Origin: Gammaproteobacteria bacterium
GTDB taxonomy: Bacteria > Pseudomonadota > Gammaproteobacteria > DAOVJZ01
Direction: 5' to 3'
DNA length: 35,191 nucleotides
NCBI GenBank assembly: GCA_029882995.1
Contig: JAOUJV010000015.1
Span: 1-35,191, forward strand
Below the pieces are notes generated by a model. The model saw nothing but the letters and a program-made list of their open reading frames with translations, was not told where the DNA came from and did not search any database. Positions 28,509-35,191 of the stretch are shown one piece after another. Both the position numbers and the translations under genes were made by a program. Position 1 is the stretch's first letter. Every line of letters starts with the position of its first letter.

Positions 28509-29183
28509 ATGCCTAGTTATTTAACGAACCTTTTTGGTCGTTCTCCCGTCCGTCCCCTGCAAGAACACATGACAAAAGTTTATGCATGTGTCACCCAACT
28601 AACCCCCCTTTTTGAAGCACTCGTCGCAAATGATCAGGAAAAGATCAAGGAAGTTCGTCAGGACATTTCAGCGATGGAAAGCGAAGCTGATGAATTGAAA
28701 TGGGAGTTACGTAACCATTTACCAACCGGTTTATTCATGCCGGTGGACAGACGCGATTTACTCGAAGTACTCCAGATGCAGGACAAGATTGCAAATCAGG
28801 CACAGGATATTGCCGGTTTGATTATTGGCCGTCGCATGACGTTACCTGAACAAATGCATGAATCATTTCTTGTTTATGGCAGACGAGTTGTTGATGCCTG
28901 TAAACAGGCACTCAAGGTTATTAATGAGCTGGATGAACTGGTTGAGACCGGTTTTCGCGGTGCCGAAGTGGAGCGGGTTCAGGACATGATTAATGAACTC
29001 AATGCCATCGAGAATGATACAGATAAGTTGCAAATAAAACTGCGTGATATGTTGTTTGAGCTTGAAGACACATTAAGACCAACGGATGTGATGTTTACAT
29101 ATCGATTGCTGGAAAGTGTGGGTAATGTAGCTGATTTATCACAACGTGTTGGCAGTCGCTTGCAACTGTTGTTGGCAAGATAG
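28509..29183 (+). CDS. DUF47 (PhoU-like) phosphate transport accessory protein
   Basis: A helical protein of about 224 residues in the DUF47/TIGR00153 family, structurally related to PhoU. The family is usually encoded directly before a Pit permease, as here (11-base gap), and is thought to regulate it. The pattern ISAMESEADELKWELRNHLP, FMPVDRRDLLEVLQMQD and NDTDKLQIKLRD matches the acidic metal-binding helices of the fold. A GTG at 28488 could lengthen the frame by seven residues, but the ATG at 28509 has AGGAGA at ideal spacing and is chosen. Confidence 0.92.
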   Translation: MPSYLTNLFGRSPVRPLQEHMTKVYACVTQLTPLFEALVANDQEKIKEVRQDISAMESEADELKWELRNHLPTGLFMPVDRRDLLEVLQMQDKIANQAQDIAGLIIGRRMTLPEQMHESFLVYGRRVVDACKQALKVINELDELVETGFRGAEVERVQDMINELNAIENDTDKLQIKLRDMLFELEDTLRPTDVMFTYRLLESVGNVADLSQRVGSRLQLLLAR

Positions 29184-29194
29184 GGGATAACATA

Positions 29195-30448
29195 ATGGAT
29201 CAGATTTCAATTTATATTATCCTCGCTGCTGTCTTTGGATTATTAATGGCATGGGGCATTGGTGCCAACGATGTGGCCAATGCGATGGCGACTTCAGTTG
29301 GTTCAAAAGCGATCACGGTTTATCAGGCCATTTTCATTGCCGCCATTTTTGAGTTTGCCGGTGCCTATCTGGCCGGTGGTTCGGTTACTTCAACAATTCG
29401 AAAAGGGATTGTTGATAGTTTGTATTTTGCCGACAACCCGGATTTACTTGTCTTTGGTATGTTGGCCTCGTTATTGTCTGCCGGTATCTGGTTATTTATT
29501 GCATCGCGCAATGGCTGGCCGGTATCAACCACACACACGATTGTTGGTGCCATTGTTGGTTTTGCCGCAGTGGGTGTGGGAATGGATGCGGTGAAATGGG
29601 GCAAGGTCGGCACCATTGTTATGAGCTGGATAGTTTCACCATTACTCGCCGGCACAATTGCTTTAATGATTTTCCGTTCTATTCAGAGACTGATTCTGGA
29701 CACAGATAAACCACTGGATAACGCGCGCAAGTATGGGCCTGTTTATATCTTTGCAGTGGTATTTGTAATTGCCATGCTCACCATGAAAAAAGGACTCAAA
29801 CACCTTAGTCTGGATATCAGCACAGGTGAAAGCTTTGTCTACGCTATCGCAGTGGCATTTGTATTTGCAATCATTGGTGTATTCCTTGTACGTCGTGTCA
29901 AGGTAGACCCGGATGCAGATCTCAATTTCCACTACGCTAACGTAGAAAAGGTGTTCGCTGTCTTGATGGTCTTTACCGCCTCGGCAATGGCATTTGCACA
30001 TGGTTCAAACGATGTGGCCAATGCTATTGGTCCTGTCGCTGCTGTTGTGAGTACCGTTACAACCGGCGGTGTTTTGCAAAAATCAGTTTTACCAACATGG
30101 GTTCTGTTGCTGGGCGGCGGTGGTATTGTCTTTGGTCTGGCGACTTATGGTTTCAAGGTAATGAAAACAGTAGGCCAGAAGATCACTGAACTGACACCCA
30201 GCCGTGGTTTTGCTGCCGAGCTATCTGCTGCTTCAACGGTTGTACTGGCTTCCTTTACCGGTTTACCGGTTTCGACAACTCACACACTGGTAGGTGCTGT
30301 GCTTGGTGTTGGTCTGGCGCGCGGTATTGCAGCATTGAATATGCGTGTTGTTGGCAACATCTTCATGTCATGGGTGGTGACATTACCGGCAGGCGCGATT
30401 ATGTCTATTATGTTCTTCTATATGCTTAAGGGTATTTTTGCACCTTAA
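29195..30448 (+). CDS. pit: Pit-family inorganic phosphate permease
   Basis: A 417-residue polytopic membrane protein of the PiT family, importing phosphate with protons or sodium. Both inverted-repeat signatures are present: GANDVANAMATSVGS near residue 23 and GSNDVANAIGPVAAV near 270. Each is followed by a VSTTHT segment (GWPVSTTHTIVGAIVG and GLPVSTTHTLVGAVLG). The gene is coupled to the DUF47 gene. Its last codons and stop codon form the left arm of repeat copy B, and a terminator hairpin lies further downstream. Confidence 0.96.
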   Translation: MDQISIYIILAAVFGLLMAWGIGANDVANAMATSVGSKAITVYQAIFIAAIFEFAGAYLAGGSVTSTIRKGIVDSLYFADNPDLLVFGMLASLLSAGIWLFIASRNGWPVSTTHTIVGAIVGFAAVGVGMDAVKWGKVGTIVMSWIVSPLLAGTIALMIFRSIQRLILDTDKPLDNARKYGPVYIFAVVFVIAMLTMKKGLKHLSLDISTGESFVYAIAVAFVFAIIGVFLVRRVKVDPDADLNFHYANVEKVFAVLMVFTASAMAFAHGSNDVANAIGPVAAVVSTVTTGGVLQKSVLPTWVLLLGGGGIVFGLATYGFKVMKTVGQKITELTPSRGFAAELSAASTVVLASFTGLPVSTTHTLVGAVLGVGLARGIAALNMRVVGNIFMSWVVTLPAGAIMSIMFFYMLKGIFAP

Positions 30449-30567
30449 GTCCCTGAAGCGGCGCTGGCTGTGTTGAAAAGAAACTCGAATTTGCTCATTT
30501 ACTAGCATGTAAACTCCGCATTCTCGTTTCTTTTCGCCTTGCCATCATCCACTTCAGGAACTTAAGG
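30443..30567 (+). repeat. Dispersed structured repeat, copy B
   Basis: The core 30459-30550 matches copy A at about 86% by eye. The inner stem is GAAAAGAAAC (30475-30484) with GTTTCTTTTC (30526-30535), then GAAT with ATTC, and the same TTTAC/GTAAA apex. The outer stem is longer than in A: CCTTAAGTCCCTGAAG (30443-30458) with CTTCAGGAACTTAAGG (30552-30567), 15 of 16 paired. The left arm contains the pit stop codon (30446-30448). Compared with A, two stem positions change on both sides and keep pairing (A-T to G-C, and G-C to A-T). Confidence 0.88.
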
Positions 30568-30574
30568 CACGAAG

Positions 30575-30660
30575 GAAGCGGCACTGGCAGTATTGATCAA
30601 AAGGCATGGAATCTTGTTTCATGCCTTTTTCTTTTGTATGGCAGGTGATATACCATCATC
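30575..30660 (+). repeat. Partial relative of the dispersed repeat, copy C
   Basis: The left 22 bases (30575-30596) match copy B (30455-30476) at 19 positions, and the right end has the shared CCATCATC (30653-30660). The middle differs entirely and holds a terminator hairpin instead. It begins eight bases after copy B ends and has the same orientation. Confidence 0.6.
30599..30635 (+). terminator. Intrinsic terminator downstream of pit
   Basis: AAAAGGCATG (30599-30608) pairs with CATGCCTTTT (30620-30629), with further weak pairs into the loop, followed by a T-rich run. It lies inside repeat copy C and separates pit from aroE. Confidence 0.8.
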
Positions 30661-30695
30661 TATACTTACGACTTGTAACTTTTATTTTTTAAACA

Positions 30696-31523
30696 ATGAC
30701 AGACCAATATGCCGTGATGGGAAATCCCATCGCACACAGTAAATCTCCGAGTATTCACAAACAGTTTGCCGAGCAAACCGGGCAGTCGCTTGCGTATACA
30801 GCAATACTGGTAGAAAAAAATGCATTTCCTCAGGCAGTTGATACCTTTCAGTCACAAGGTGGCAAGGGTCTGAATATTACCGTGCCCTTTAAAGAAGAGG
30901 CATGGCATTGTGTGAATGAACGCAGTAAGCGTGCCGAGCTGGCGGGCGCAATCAACACCATTGTGTTTCAGGAAGACGGATCACGCTTTGGCGACAATAC
31001 CGATGGTGTTGGTTTGATTAATGACATCGTGAAAAATAATCATGGCCAGATTGCAGGTAATCATATTCTGGTGGTCGGTGCCGGTGGTGCAACACGGGGA
31101 ATTGTTGGACCACTGCTGGATGAGAAACCGGCACAACTGGTGATTGCCAATCGTACCGCAGAGAAAGCGATTATGCTGGCGGAAGATTTTTTACCGTTAG
31201 GCAACGTAAGAGGTTGTGGACTTGATCTACCTAACAATCAAAAATTCGATATGGTGATTAATGCCACTGCGGCAAGTTTGCAGGGTGAAATTCCCGCGTT
31301 ACCGGAAAATATTTTTGCCGCCGATGGCTGGTGTTATGACCTGATGTACAGCGCAGAACCCACTGCCTTTATGCAATGGAGCCAACAGCAGGGTGCTTCA
31401 GTTATGCTCGACGGCCTTGGGATGCTCGTTGAGCAGGCTGCGGAGTCTTTTTATCTTTGGCGTGGGGTGCGGCCTGAGACTGGTCCAGTACTCTCATCTC
31501 TACGAGATGCACTCCATCATTAA
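30696..31523 (+). CDS. aroE: Shikimate dehydrogenase
   Basis: A 275-residue AroE that reduces 3-dehydroshikimate with NADPH in aromatic amino acid synthesis. The shikimate site shows S15 and S17 (NPIAHSKSPS), K66 (ITVPFKEE), N87 and D103 (DNTDGVG). The NADP loop is GAGGATRGI (127-135), followed by NRTAEKA. The C-terminal DGLGMLVEQAAESF is typical. The last 122 bases are overlapped on the opposite strand by the end of the RRM protein gene, which is unusual; the AroE sequence there is the well-conserved one. Confidence 0.97.
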   Translation: MTDQYAVMGNPIAHSKSPSIHKQFAEQTGQSLAYTAILVEKNAFPQAVDTFQSQGGKGLNITVPFKEEAWHCVNERSKRAELAGAINTIVFQEDGSRFGDNTDGVGLINDIVKNNHGQIAGNHILVVGAGGATRGIVGPLLDEKPAQLVIANRTAEKAIMLAEDFLPLGNVRGCGLDLPNNQKFDMVINATAASLQGEIPALPENIFAADGWCYDLMYSAEPTAFMQWSQQQGASVMLDGLGMLVEQAAESFYLWRGVRPETGPVLSSLRDALHH

Positions 31524-31863
31524 ATTTTTCTGTCAGAAAACCACGGCGTTCTTTCTTTCTTTTATTATCAGTGGTCCATTTTATATCACGCCAGCCAATC
31601 GCACGGCGTTCATTGAAGCTGGCACGGTGGTGATACTCACGGACAAAAATCATTTCGCCGTCAAAGACGCTGTTGTTTAGCATTTTGATAGCACGCTTGG
31701 CATGCTTGACAGGGTTAACAGAGATACATGCATAACGTATCTTTGCACCATGATTCTGGTTTTTAAAAAATTTGATATGGGCAGTTTTGCAAAACTTCAG
31801 GAATAGCCTTTCCAATGCACCTGCATCGACCCTGTTAGACAGGTTACCTACAAATACATCCAT
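31402..31863 (-). CDS. RRM-domain RNA-binding protein with tail antisense to aroE
   Basis: A 153-residue basic protein. Residues 1-76 form a single RNA recognition motif with RNP2-like DVFVGNLS (2-9) and a degenerate RNP1 (AKIRYACISV, 40-49). Bacterial one-domain RRM proteins bind RNA, often under cold or stress, but this one has no assigned target. Residues 77-153 are rich in Arg, Lys, Gln and Ala and probably unstructured. Residues from about 114 on are encoded opposite the end of aroE, so the tail may have arisen by loss of an earlier stop codon. A frameshift or a shorter real product is an alternative. Upstream, 46 bases separate it from the carbonic-anhydrase-like gene on the same strand. 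Confidence 0.75.
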   Translation of the reverse strand: MDVFVGNLSNRVDAGALERLFLKFCKTAHIKFFKNQNHGAKIRYACISVNPVKHAKRAIKMLNNSVFDGEMIFVREYHHRASFNERRAIGWRDIKWTTDNKRKKERRGFLTEKFNDGVHLVEMRVLDQSQAAPHAKDKKTPQPAQRASQGRRA

Positions 31864-31909
31864 TATCGGAGCCCCTTTGTTGAGATTTCCCTTCGTTATT
31901 TTTATTGCA

Positions 31910-32440
31910 TCAGCACTTCCTGTGCCGGTCTTTCAAGTTTACATAATGATCGGCTGAATACGCCAGCCATTTTTTTTCTTTATCAGTCAATTCCCTGACT
32001 TTTCTGGCGGGTGCTCCCAGCCAGAGATAGCCGCTTTCAATGATTTTACCGGGGGAAACCAGACTTCCGGCACCCACCATGGCAAAATCCTCGATAATGG
32101 CTCCATCCAGTACAGTCGCACCCATGCCAACCAGTGAGAAATTGCCCACAGTACAGGCATGCAATATAACGCCATGTCCCACTGTGACATTGTCACCAAC
32201 AGTTAGTTCAAAACCGCCCGGTGCAAACTCGCCATCATGGGTGACATGCAAAATGGAGCCATCCTGAATATTGGTACGTTTTCCAATACGGATGGAATTG
32301 ACATCACCGCGTACAGCTGTCATGGGCCAGATAGAGGAATCAGCACCAATAACCACATCACCGACCACCAGTGCAGTTTCATCTATGTATGCACTGTCAT
32401 GTATATCAGGAGTAAAATTTTCAAATTTGCGTATGGTCAT
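31910..32440 (-). CDS. Gamma-carbonic anhydrase-like hexapeptide protein (YrdA type)
   Basis: A 176-residue left-handed beta-helix protein built from hexapeptide repeats ([37 protein letters not shown]). The three metal-ligand histidines of the gamma-class family appear as H65 (ILHVTHDG), H89 (VGHG) and H94 (LHAC). The C-terminal helix ([17 protein letters not shown]) is typical of YrdA/PaaY-like proteins. Carbonic anhydrase activity is plausible but many members are inactive or unproven. The start overlaps the glutathione reductase stop by four bases. Genes of this type often lie near aroE in gammaproteobacteria. Confidence 0.92.
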   Translation of the reverse strand: MTIRKFENFTPDIHDSAYIDETALVVGDVVIGADSSIWPMTAVRGDVNSIRIGKRTNIQDGSILHVTHDGEFAPGGFELTVGDNVTVGHGVILHACTVGNFSLVGMGATVLDGAIIEDFAMVGAGSLVSPGKIIESGYLWLGAPARKVRELTDKEKKWLAYSADHYVNLKDRHRKC

Positions 32441-33783
32441 TTCATTGTCACCAGTTCTTCACTGCTGGTTGGATGAATTGCCACTGTGTTATCAAAGTCT
32501 GCCTTGGTCGCGCCCATCTTGATCGCAACTGCAAAACCCTGCAGCATTTCATCTGCACCGGTACCGATAATATGACAGCCGACAATCTTTTCTTTTGCAC
32601 CCACAGTCACCAGTTTCATGGCAGTTTTGGTTTCACCATCCGTCAGCGCATGATACATGGCGGTAAAGCGTGTCTGGTAAACCTTGACTGCATCACCGTG
32701 TGTCTTGCGTGCTTCATCTTCACTTAAACCGACAGTACCAATTGGTGGATGTGAGAATACCACGGTGGCGATATTGTCATAATCGAGTTTCAGATTGGCT
32801 TCCTTGTTAAACAGACGACGTGCAAGACGGCGGCCAGCGGCAATCGCAACGGGTGTTAATGCGGCTTTGCCTGTGACATCACCAATCGCATAAATACCCG
32901 GCATAATGGTATTTTCATATTGATCAACCTGTATAAAACCCTTGTCATCAGTATCAAGGCCGGCGGCTTCCAGATTCAGATCATCGGTCAACGGACGACG
33001 ACCGGTAGCCCAGATTAAACAATCAAAGCCGGTGAGTTTTTGATCAGCATGATGCAGTGTCAATGTTCCATCCGATTCCTTTGTAATTTCTGTAAGTGAG
33101 GTATTGGTCAGAATATTAATACCATGATCAATCATTTCTTCCATGAGTGTTTCACGTAACATGGCATCAAAATTGTCCAGCACATGTTCACGCCGGATTA
33201 ACAGACTGACTTCACTACCCAGTGCATTTAACAAACCGGCCAGTTCTACCGCAATGTAACCGGCACCAACGACGGCAACGCGTTTGGGTAAATGATCGAG
33301 TTCAAAAAATCCATCAGACGTAATGCCGTGTTCAGCGCCGGGAGTATCCGGAACAACGGGAGTACCACCGGGTGCAATCACAATATGATCCGCTGTAAAT
33401 TGTTCACCGTTAACTTCCAGTGTGTTTTTATCTACAAAGCGGGCGTGACCCTGAATCATATCAATGTCAGAATCTTTCAGGTAAGTACCGTACCAGTCAT
33501 TGATACCTTTGATATATTTTTGTCTGCCTTCAACCAGTTTCTTCCAGTCGAAATTGTTGCGGGTAATATCAAAACCATAACCGCTGGCATCTTCCAGCGC
33601 GTGCGCAATCGAGGCGCCATACCACATGACTTTTTTAGGTACACAGCCGACATTGACACAAGTGCCGCCGACCTTGCTCTTTTCGATAACAGCACATTTG
33701 GCTCCATGTTTGGCGCCCATTTCAGCCGCAGACAGACCGCCACTACCGGCACCGATGGAAATAAGGTCATAATGCTTTGCCAT
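32437..33783 (-). CDS. gor: Glutathione-disulfide reductase
   Basis: A 448-residue flavoprotein disulfide reductase. The FAD motif is [13 protein letters not shown] (11-23), the redox pair is C42 and C47 ([13 protein letters not shown]), and the NAD(P) motif [11 protein letters not shown] is followed by basic residues (IRRE) that suggest NADPH. The C-terminal catalytic base pair is H437 and E442 (HPTSSEE), supplied across the dimer. The layout is that of glutathione reductase rather than lipoamide or mercuric reductase: WYGA follows the redox cysteines, no N-terminal metal domain is present, and HPTSSEE is the Gor form. An AAGGA ribosome binding site precedes the ATG. It is translationally coupled to the gamma-carbonic-anhydrase-like gene. 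Confidence 0.93.
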   Translation of the reverse strand: MAKHYDLISIGAGSGGLSAAEMGAKHGAKCAVIEKSKVGGTCVNVGCVPKKVMWYGASIAHALEDASGYGFDITRNNFDWKKLVEGRQKYIKGINDWYGTYLKDSDIDMIQGHARFVDKNTLEVNGEQFTADHIVIAPGGTPVVPDTPGAEHGITSDGFFELDHLPKRVAVVGAGYIAVELAGLLNALGSEVSLLIRREHVLDNFDAMLRETLMEEMIDHGINILTNTSLTEITKESDGTLTLHHADQKLTGFDCLIWATGRRPLTDDLNLEAAGLDTDDKGFIQVDQYENTIMPGIYAIGDVTGKAALTPVAIAAGRRLARRLFNKEANLKLDYDNIATVVFSHPPIGTVGLSEDEARKTHGDAVKVYQTRFTAMYHALTDGETKTAMKLVTVGAKEKIVGCHIIGTGADEMLQGFAVAIKMGATKADFDNTVAIHPTSSEELVTMK

Positions 33784-33960
33784 TGCAAATCCTTGTTTTC
33801 AACAAAAAAGTGATTTTATCACGGGATTGAATATGAAGGACTAGGGTATTTTTGGGGTTTTATTATTAAACTGTCAAAATATGACCTGAATCAGTTCTAT
33901 ATCTGGAAAACAGCCTATAAACTGACACTTATCAATAAAACAAACAATTGTGGAATTTTC

Positions 33961-34587
33961 ATGAGAGAAGAAAACCTGTCACTGCGCGCCAAGTACAATA
34001 TCACAGCACTGTTTTACGATATTCTGGATTACCCGTGGGAACGGGTATACAGAAAATGGCGTCCTGAGATATTGGGCAATCTGCGTGGCAAGGTACTGGA
34101 AGCCGGTGTTGGAACTGGCAGAAACTTCCAGCACTATCATGAGAGCGTTGAGCTGACCGGTCTCGACCTGAGTCATGTCATGTTAAGAAAGGCCGGCAAG
34201 AAGGTAAAAAACGCAAAATGTAAAATTGAACTTCTACACGATGATGCCAGTATCATGCATCTGGTGGATTCAAATCAGTATGACTGGGTTATCTCCACCT
34301 TTCTTTGTTGCGTGATGCCCGATGAAGTACAACCGCATGCACTGGAACAATTCAGTCGTGTCCTGAAGCCTGGCGGCAAATTCAAATTACTGGAAATGAT
34401 TTATTCCAGGGATAAAAAAATAAGGCAGCGTCAGGATTTGTTTACCGGTTTTGTTGAAAAGGTTTATGGTGCCCGTTTTGACAGACATACCCTCGATTTT
34501 ATAAACGCATCACCCGATTTGGAAGTGACCAGCACTCGGTTTTTAAAGGATGATGTTTATCTTTTGATAGAAGGACAAAAAAACTAG
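33961..34587 (+). CDS. Class I SAM-dependent methyltransferase
   Basis: A 208-residue methyltransferase of the UbiE/type-11 kind. Motif I is VLEAGVGTGRN (45-55), the acidic residue after strand 2 is in LTGLDLSHVML, and the later motif is LKPGGKFKLLEM. The N-terminal YNITALFYDILDYPWERVYRKWR is common in small lipid or quinone-type methyltransferases, but the substrate is unknown. It has its own upstream region, divergent from gor. Its stop codon overlaps by four bases (CTAG) with the stop of the convergent SDR gene. Confidence 0.85.
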   Translation: MREENLSLRAKYNITALFYDILDYPWERVYRKWRPEILGNLRGKVLEAGVGTGRNFQHYHESVELTGLDLSHVMLRKAGKKVKNAKCKIELLHDDASIMHLVDSNQYDWVISTFLCCVMPDEVQPHALEQFSRVLKPGGKFKLLEMIYSRDKKIRQRQDLFTGFVEKVYGARFDRHTLDFINASPDLEVTSTRFLKDDVYLLIEGQKN

Positions 34588-35191
34588 TTAATCAGTGTGC
34601 GCCCACCGTCCACCGTCAACACCTGCCCACTCATGTAAGTCGCATCTTCGATTAAAAACTTCACGGCCTTGGCGATGTCCATCGGGTCACCTTTGCGTTT
34701 GAGAGCGGTGCGGGTGATGATGCGTTGCTTGGTAACTTCATCGATACCGTTATCGGGCCACATGATGGCACCGGGTGCAATGGCATTGACTCTGATCTCG
34801 GGGCCAAGTTCACGCGCCATGCTTTTGGTGAGCATGACGAGACCGGCCTTGGCGATACTGTAGACAGGATAATTCTTGAGTGGCCGGTCGGCATGAATAT
34901 CAACAATGTTGATAATGCAACCTTTGGCTGGTTTCAGAAACGGGGCTGAGTCCTGACAGACAAAAAACGGTGCCTTGAGGTTGCTGCCAATCAGGTCTTC
35001 CCATTGATCATCGGTTGCTGTGCCAACCGGTGTTTCGTAAAAGCTGGAGGCGTTGTTGATGACTACATCCAGTTGCCCCCAGGCTTCTGCTGCCTGCTTG
35101 ACCATGCTTTTTATTTTTTTGCTCTGGTGCAGGTCGGCTTGAATCAATACAACCGAGTTTTCGCGTTTGGCATTGAGTTCTTCCTGCAAGG
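34584..35191 (-). CDS. Pteridine-reductase-like short-chain dehydrogenase, 5' end outside window
   Basis: The C-terminal 200 or so residues of a short-chain dehydrogenase; the frame is open at the window edge, so the N-terminal cofactor loop is missing. NNASSFYETPVG, then NIVDIHADRP, then YSIAK mark it as pteridine-reductase type. The usual catalytic serine is replaced by aspartate, 13 residues before the tyrosine, as in PTR1 enzymes (D, Y and K spaced as D181/Y194/K198). PGAIMWPD after the active site also fits. It probably reduces dihydropterin or dihydrofolate to the tetrahydro form, like FolM/PTR1, which would link it to folate metabolism used by MetH, Fmt and purine synthesis; the substrate is inferred. 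Confidence 0.87.
   Translation of the reverse strand, partial: LQEELNAKRENSVVLIQADLHQSKKIKSMVKQAAEAWGQLDVVINNASSFYETPVGTATDDQWEDLIGSNLKAPFFVCQDSAPFLKPAKGCIINIVDIHADRPLKNYPVYSIAKAGLVMLTKSMARELGPEIRVNAIAPGAIMWPDNGIDEVTKQRIITRTALKRKGDPMDIAKAVKFLIEDATYMSGQVLTVDGGRTLIN

Noticed and set aside
31393-31680. Plus-strand 95-codon frame running out of aroE
   Set aside because: It is in another frame of the aroE end and antisense to the RRM domain; no homology or start signal.
33800-33825. GTGAT/ATCAC palindrome upstream of gor as a regulator operator
   Set aside because: Five-base arms with a three-base spacer in AT-rich DNA are too common to support an operator without further copies.

Overview
The window looks like chromosomal core sequence from a gammaproteobacterium with a modest, clearly sub-50% G+C content. 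The evidence is gene order as well as protein similarity. The block def-fmt-rsmB-DUF4390-ntrY-ntrX-trkA-trkH runs on the minus strand. Divergent from it is a LysM protein gene followed by dprA-smg-topA-purE-tsaC. This is a familiar gammaproteobacterial arrangement, and aroE plus a gamma-carbonic-anhydrase gene lie nearby. I cannot name the genus. There is no rRNA, tRNA, CRISPR array, transposase or phage gene, and coding density is high.

Layout. 1-4180 (+): the 3' part of a GGDEF-EAL c-di-GMP protein, a small solitary Ca-loop protein related to the C-terminal module of RTX proteins, and an OmpR/HAMP-type two-component pair. 4182-9203 (-): cobalamin-dependent methionine synthase, a rhodanese, an AT-rich intergenic block and a small methyltransferase. 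9235-19021 (-): potassium uptake (TrkH/TrkA), the NtrX/NtrY two-component system, a DUF4390 envelope protein, rRNA methyltransferase RsmB, Fmt and Def. 19205-25508 (+): LysM protein, DprA, Smg, TopA, PurE, TsaC, ending at a perfect bidirectional terminator. 25574-27143 (-): an Rsd/AlgQ-type anti-sigma factor and a BASS-family transporter. 27291-31523 (+): HemB, a DUF47-Pit phosphate uptake pair, then AroE. 31402-33783 (-): an RRM protein whose tail is antisense to aroE, a gamma-carbonic anhydrase-like protein, and glutathione reductase. 33961 to the end: a methyltransferase (+) convergent with a pteridine-reductase-like SDR (-) cut by the window edge.

Functional themes. Def, Fmt, RsmB, TsaC and TopA serve translation and chromosome maintenance. 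TrkA/TrkH, Pit and the BASS protein handle ion and solute transport. NtrY/NtrX, the OmpR pair, the c-di-GMP protein and Rsd are regulatory. NtrX has lost the GAFTGA loop used to contact sigma54.

The most unusual signal is non-coding. A roughly 93-nt sequence occurs twice, directly after the stop codons of the LysM gene (near 20240) and of pit (near 30459), in the same orientation. By eye the two copies match at about 86% of positions. They share a long imperfect hairpin with two compensatory base-pair changes. Each core is enclosed by outer arms that differ completely between copies yet are self-complementary in each and reach back to the host gene's stop codon. A third, partial relative (near 30575) carries an intrinsic terminator. 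I cannot assign this family to any named repeat or RNA.
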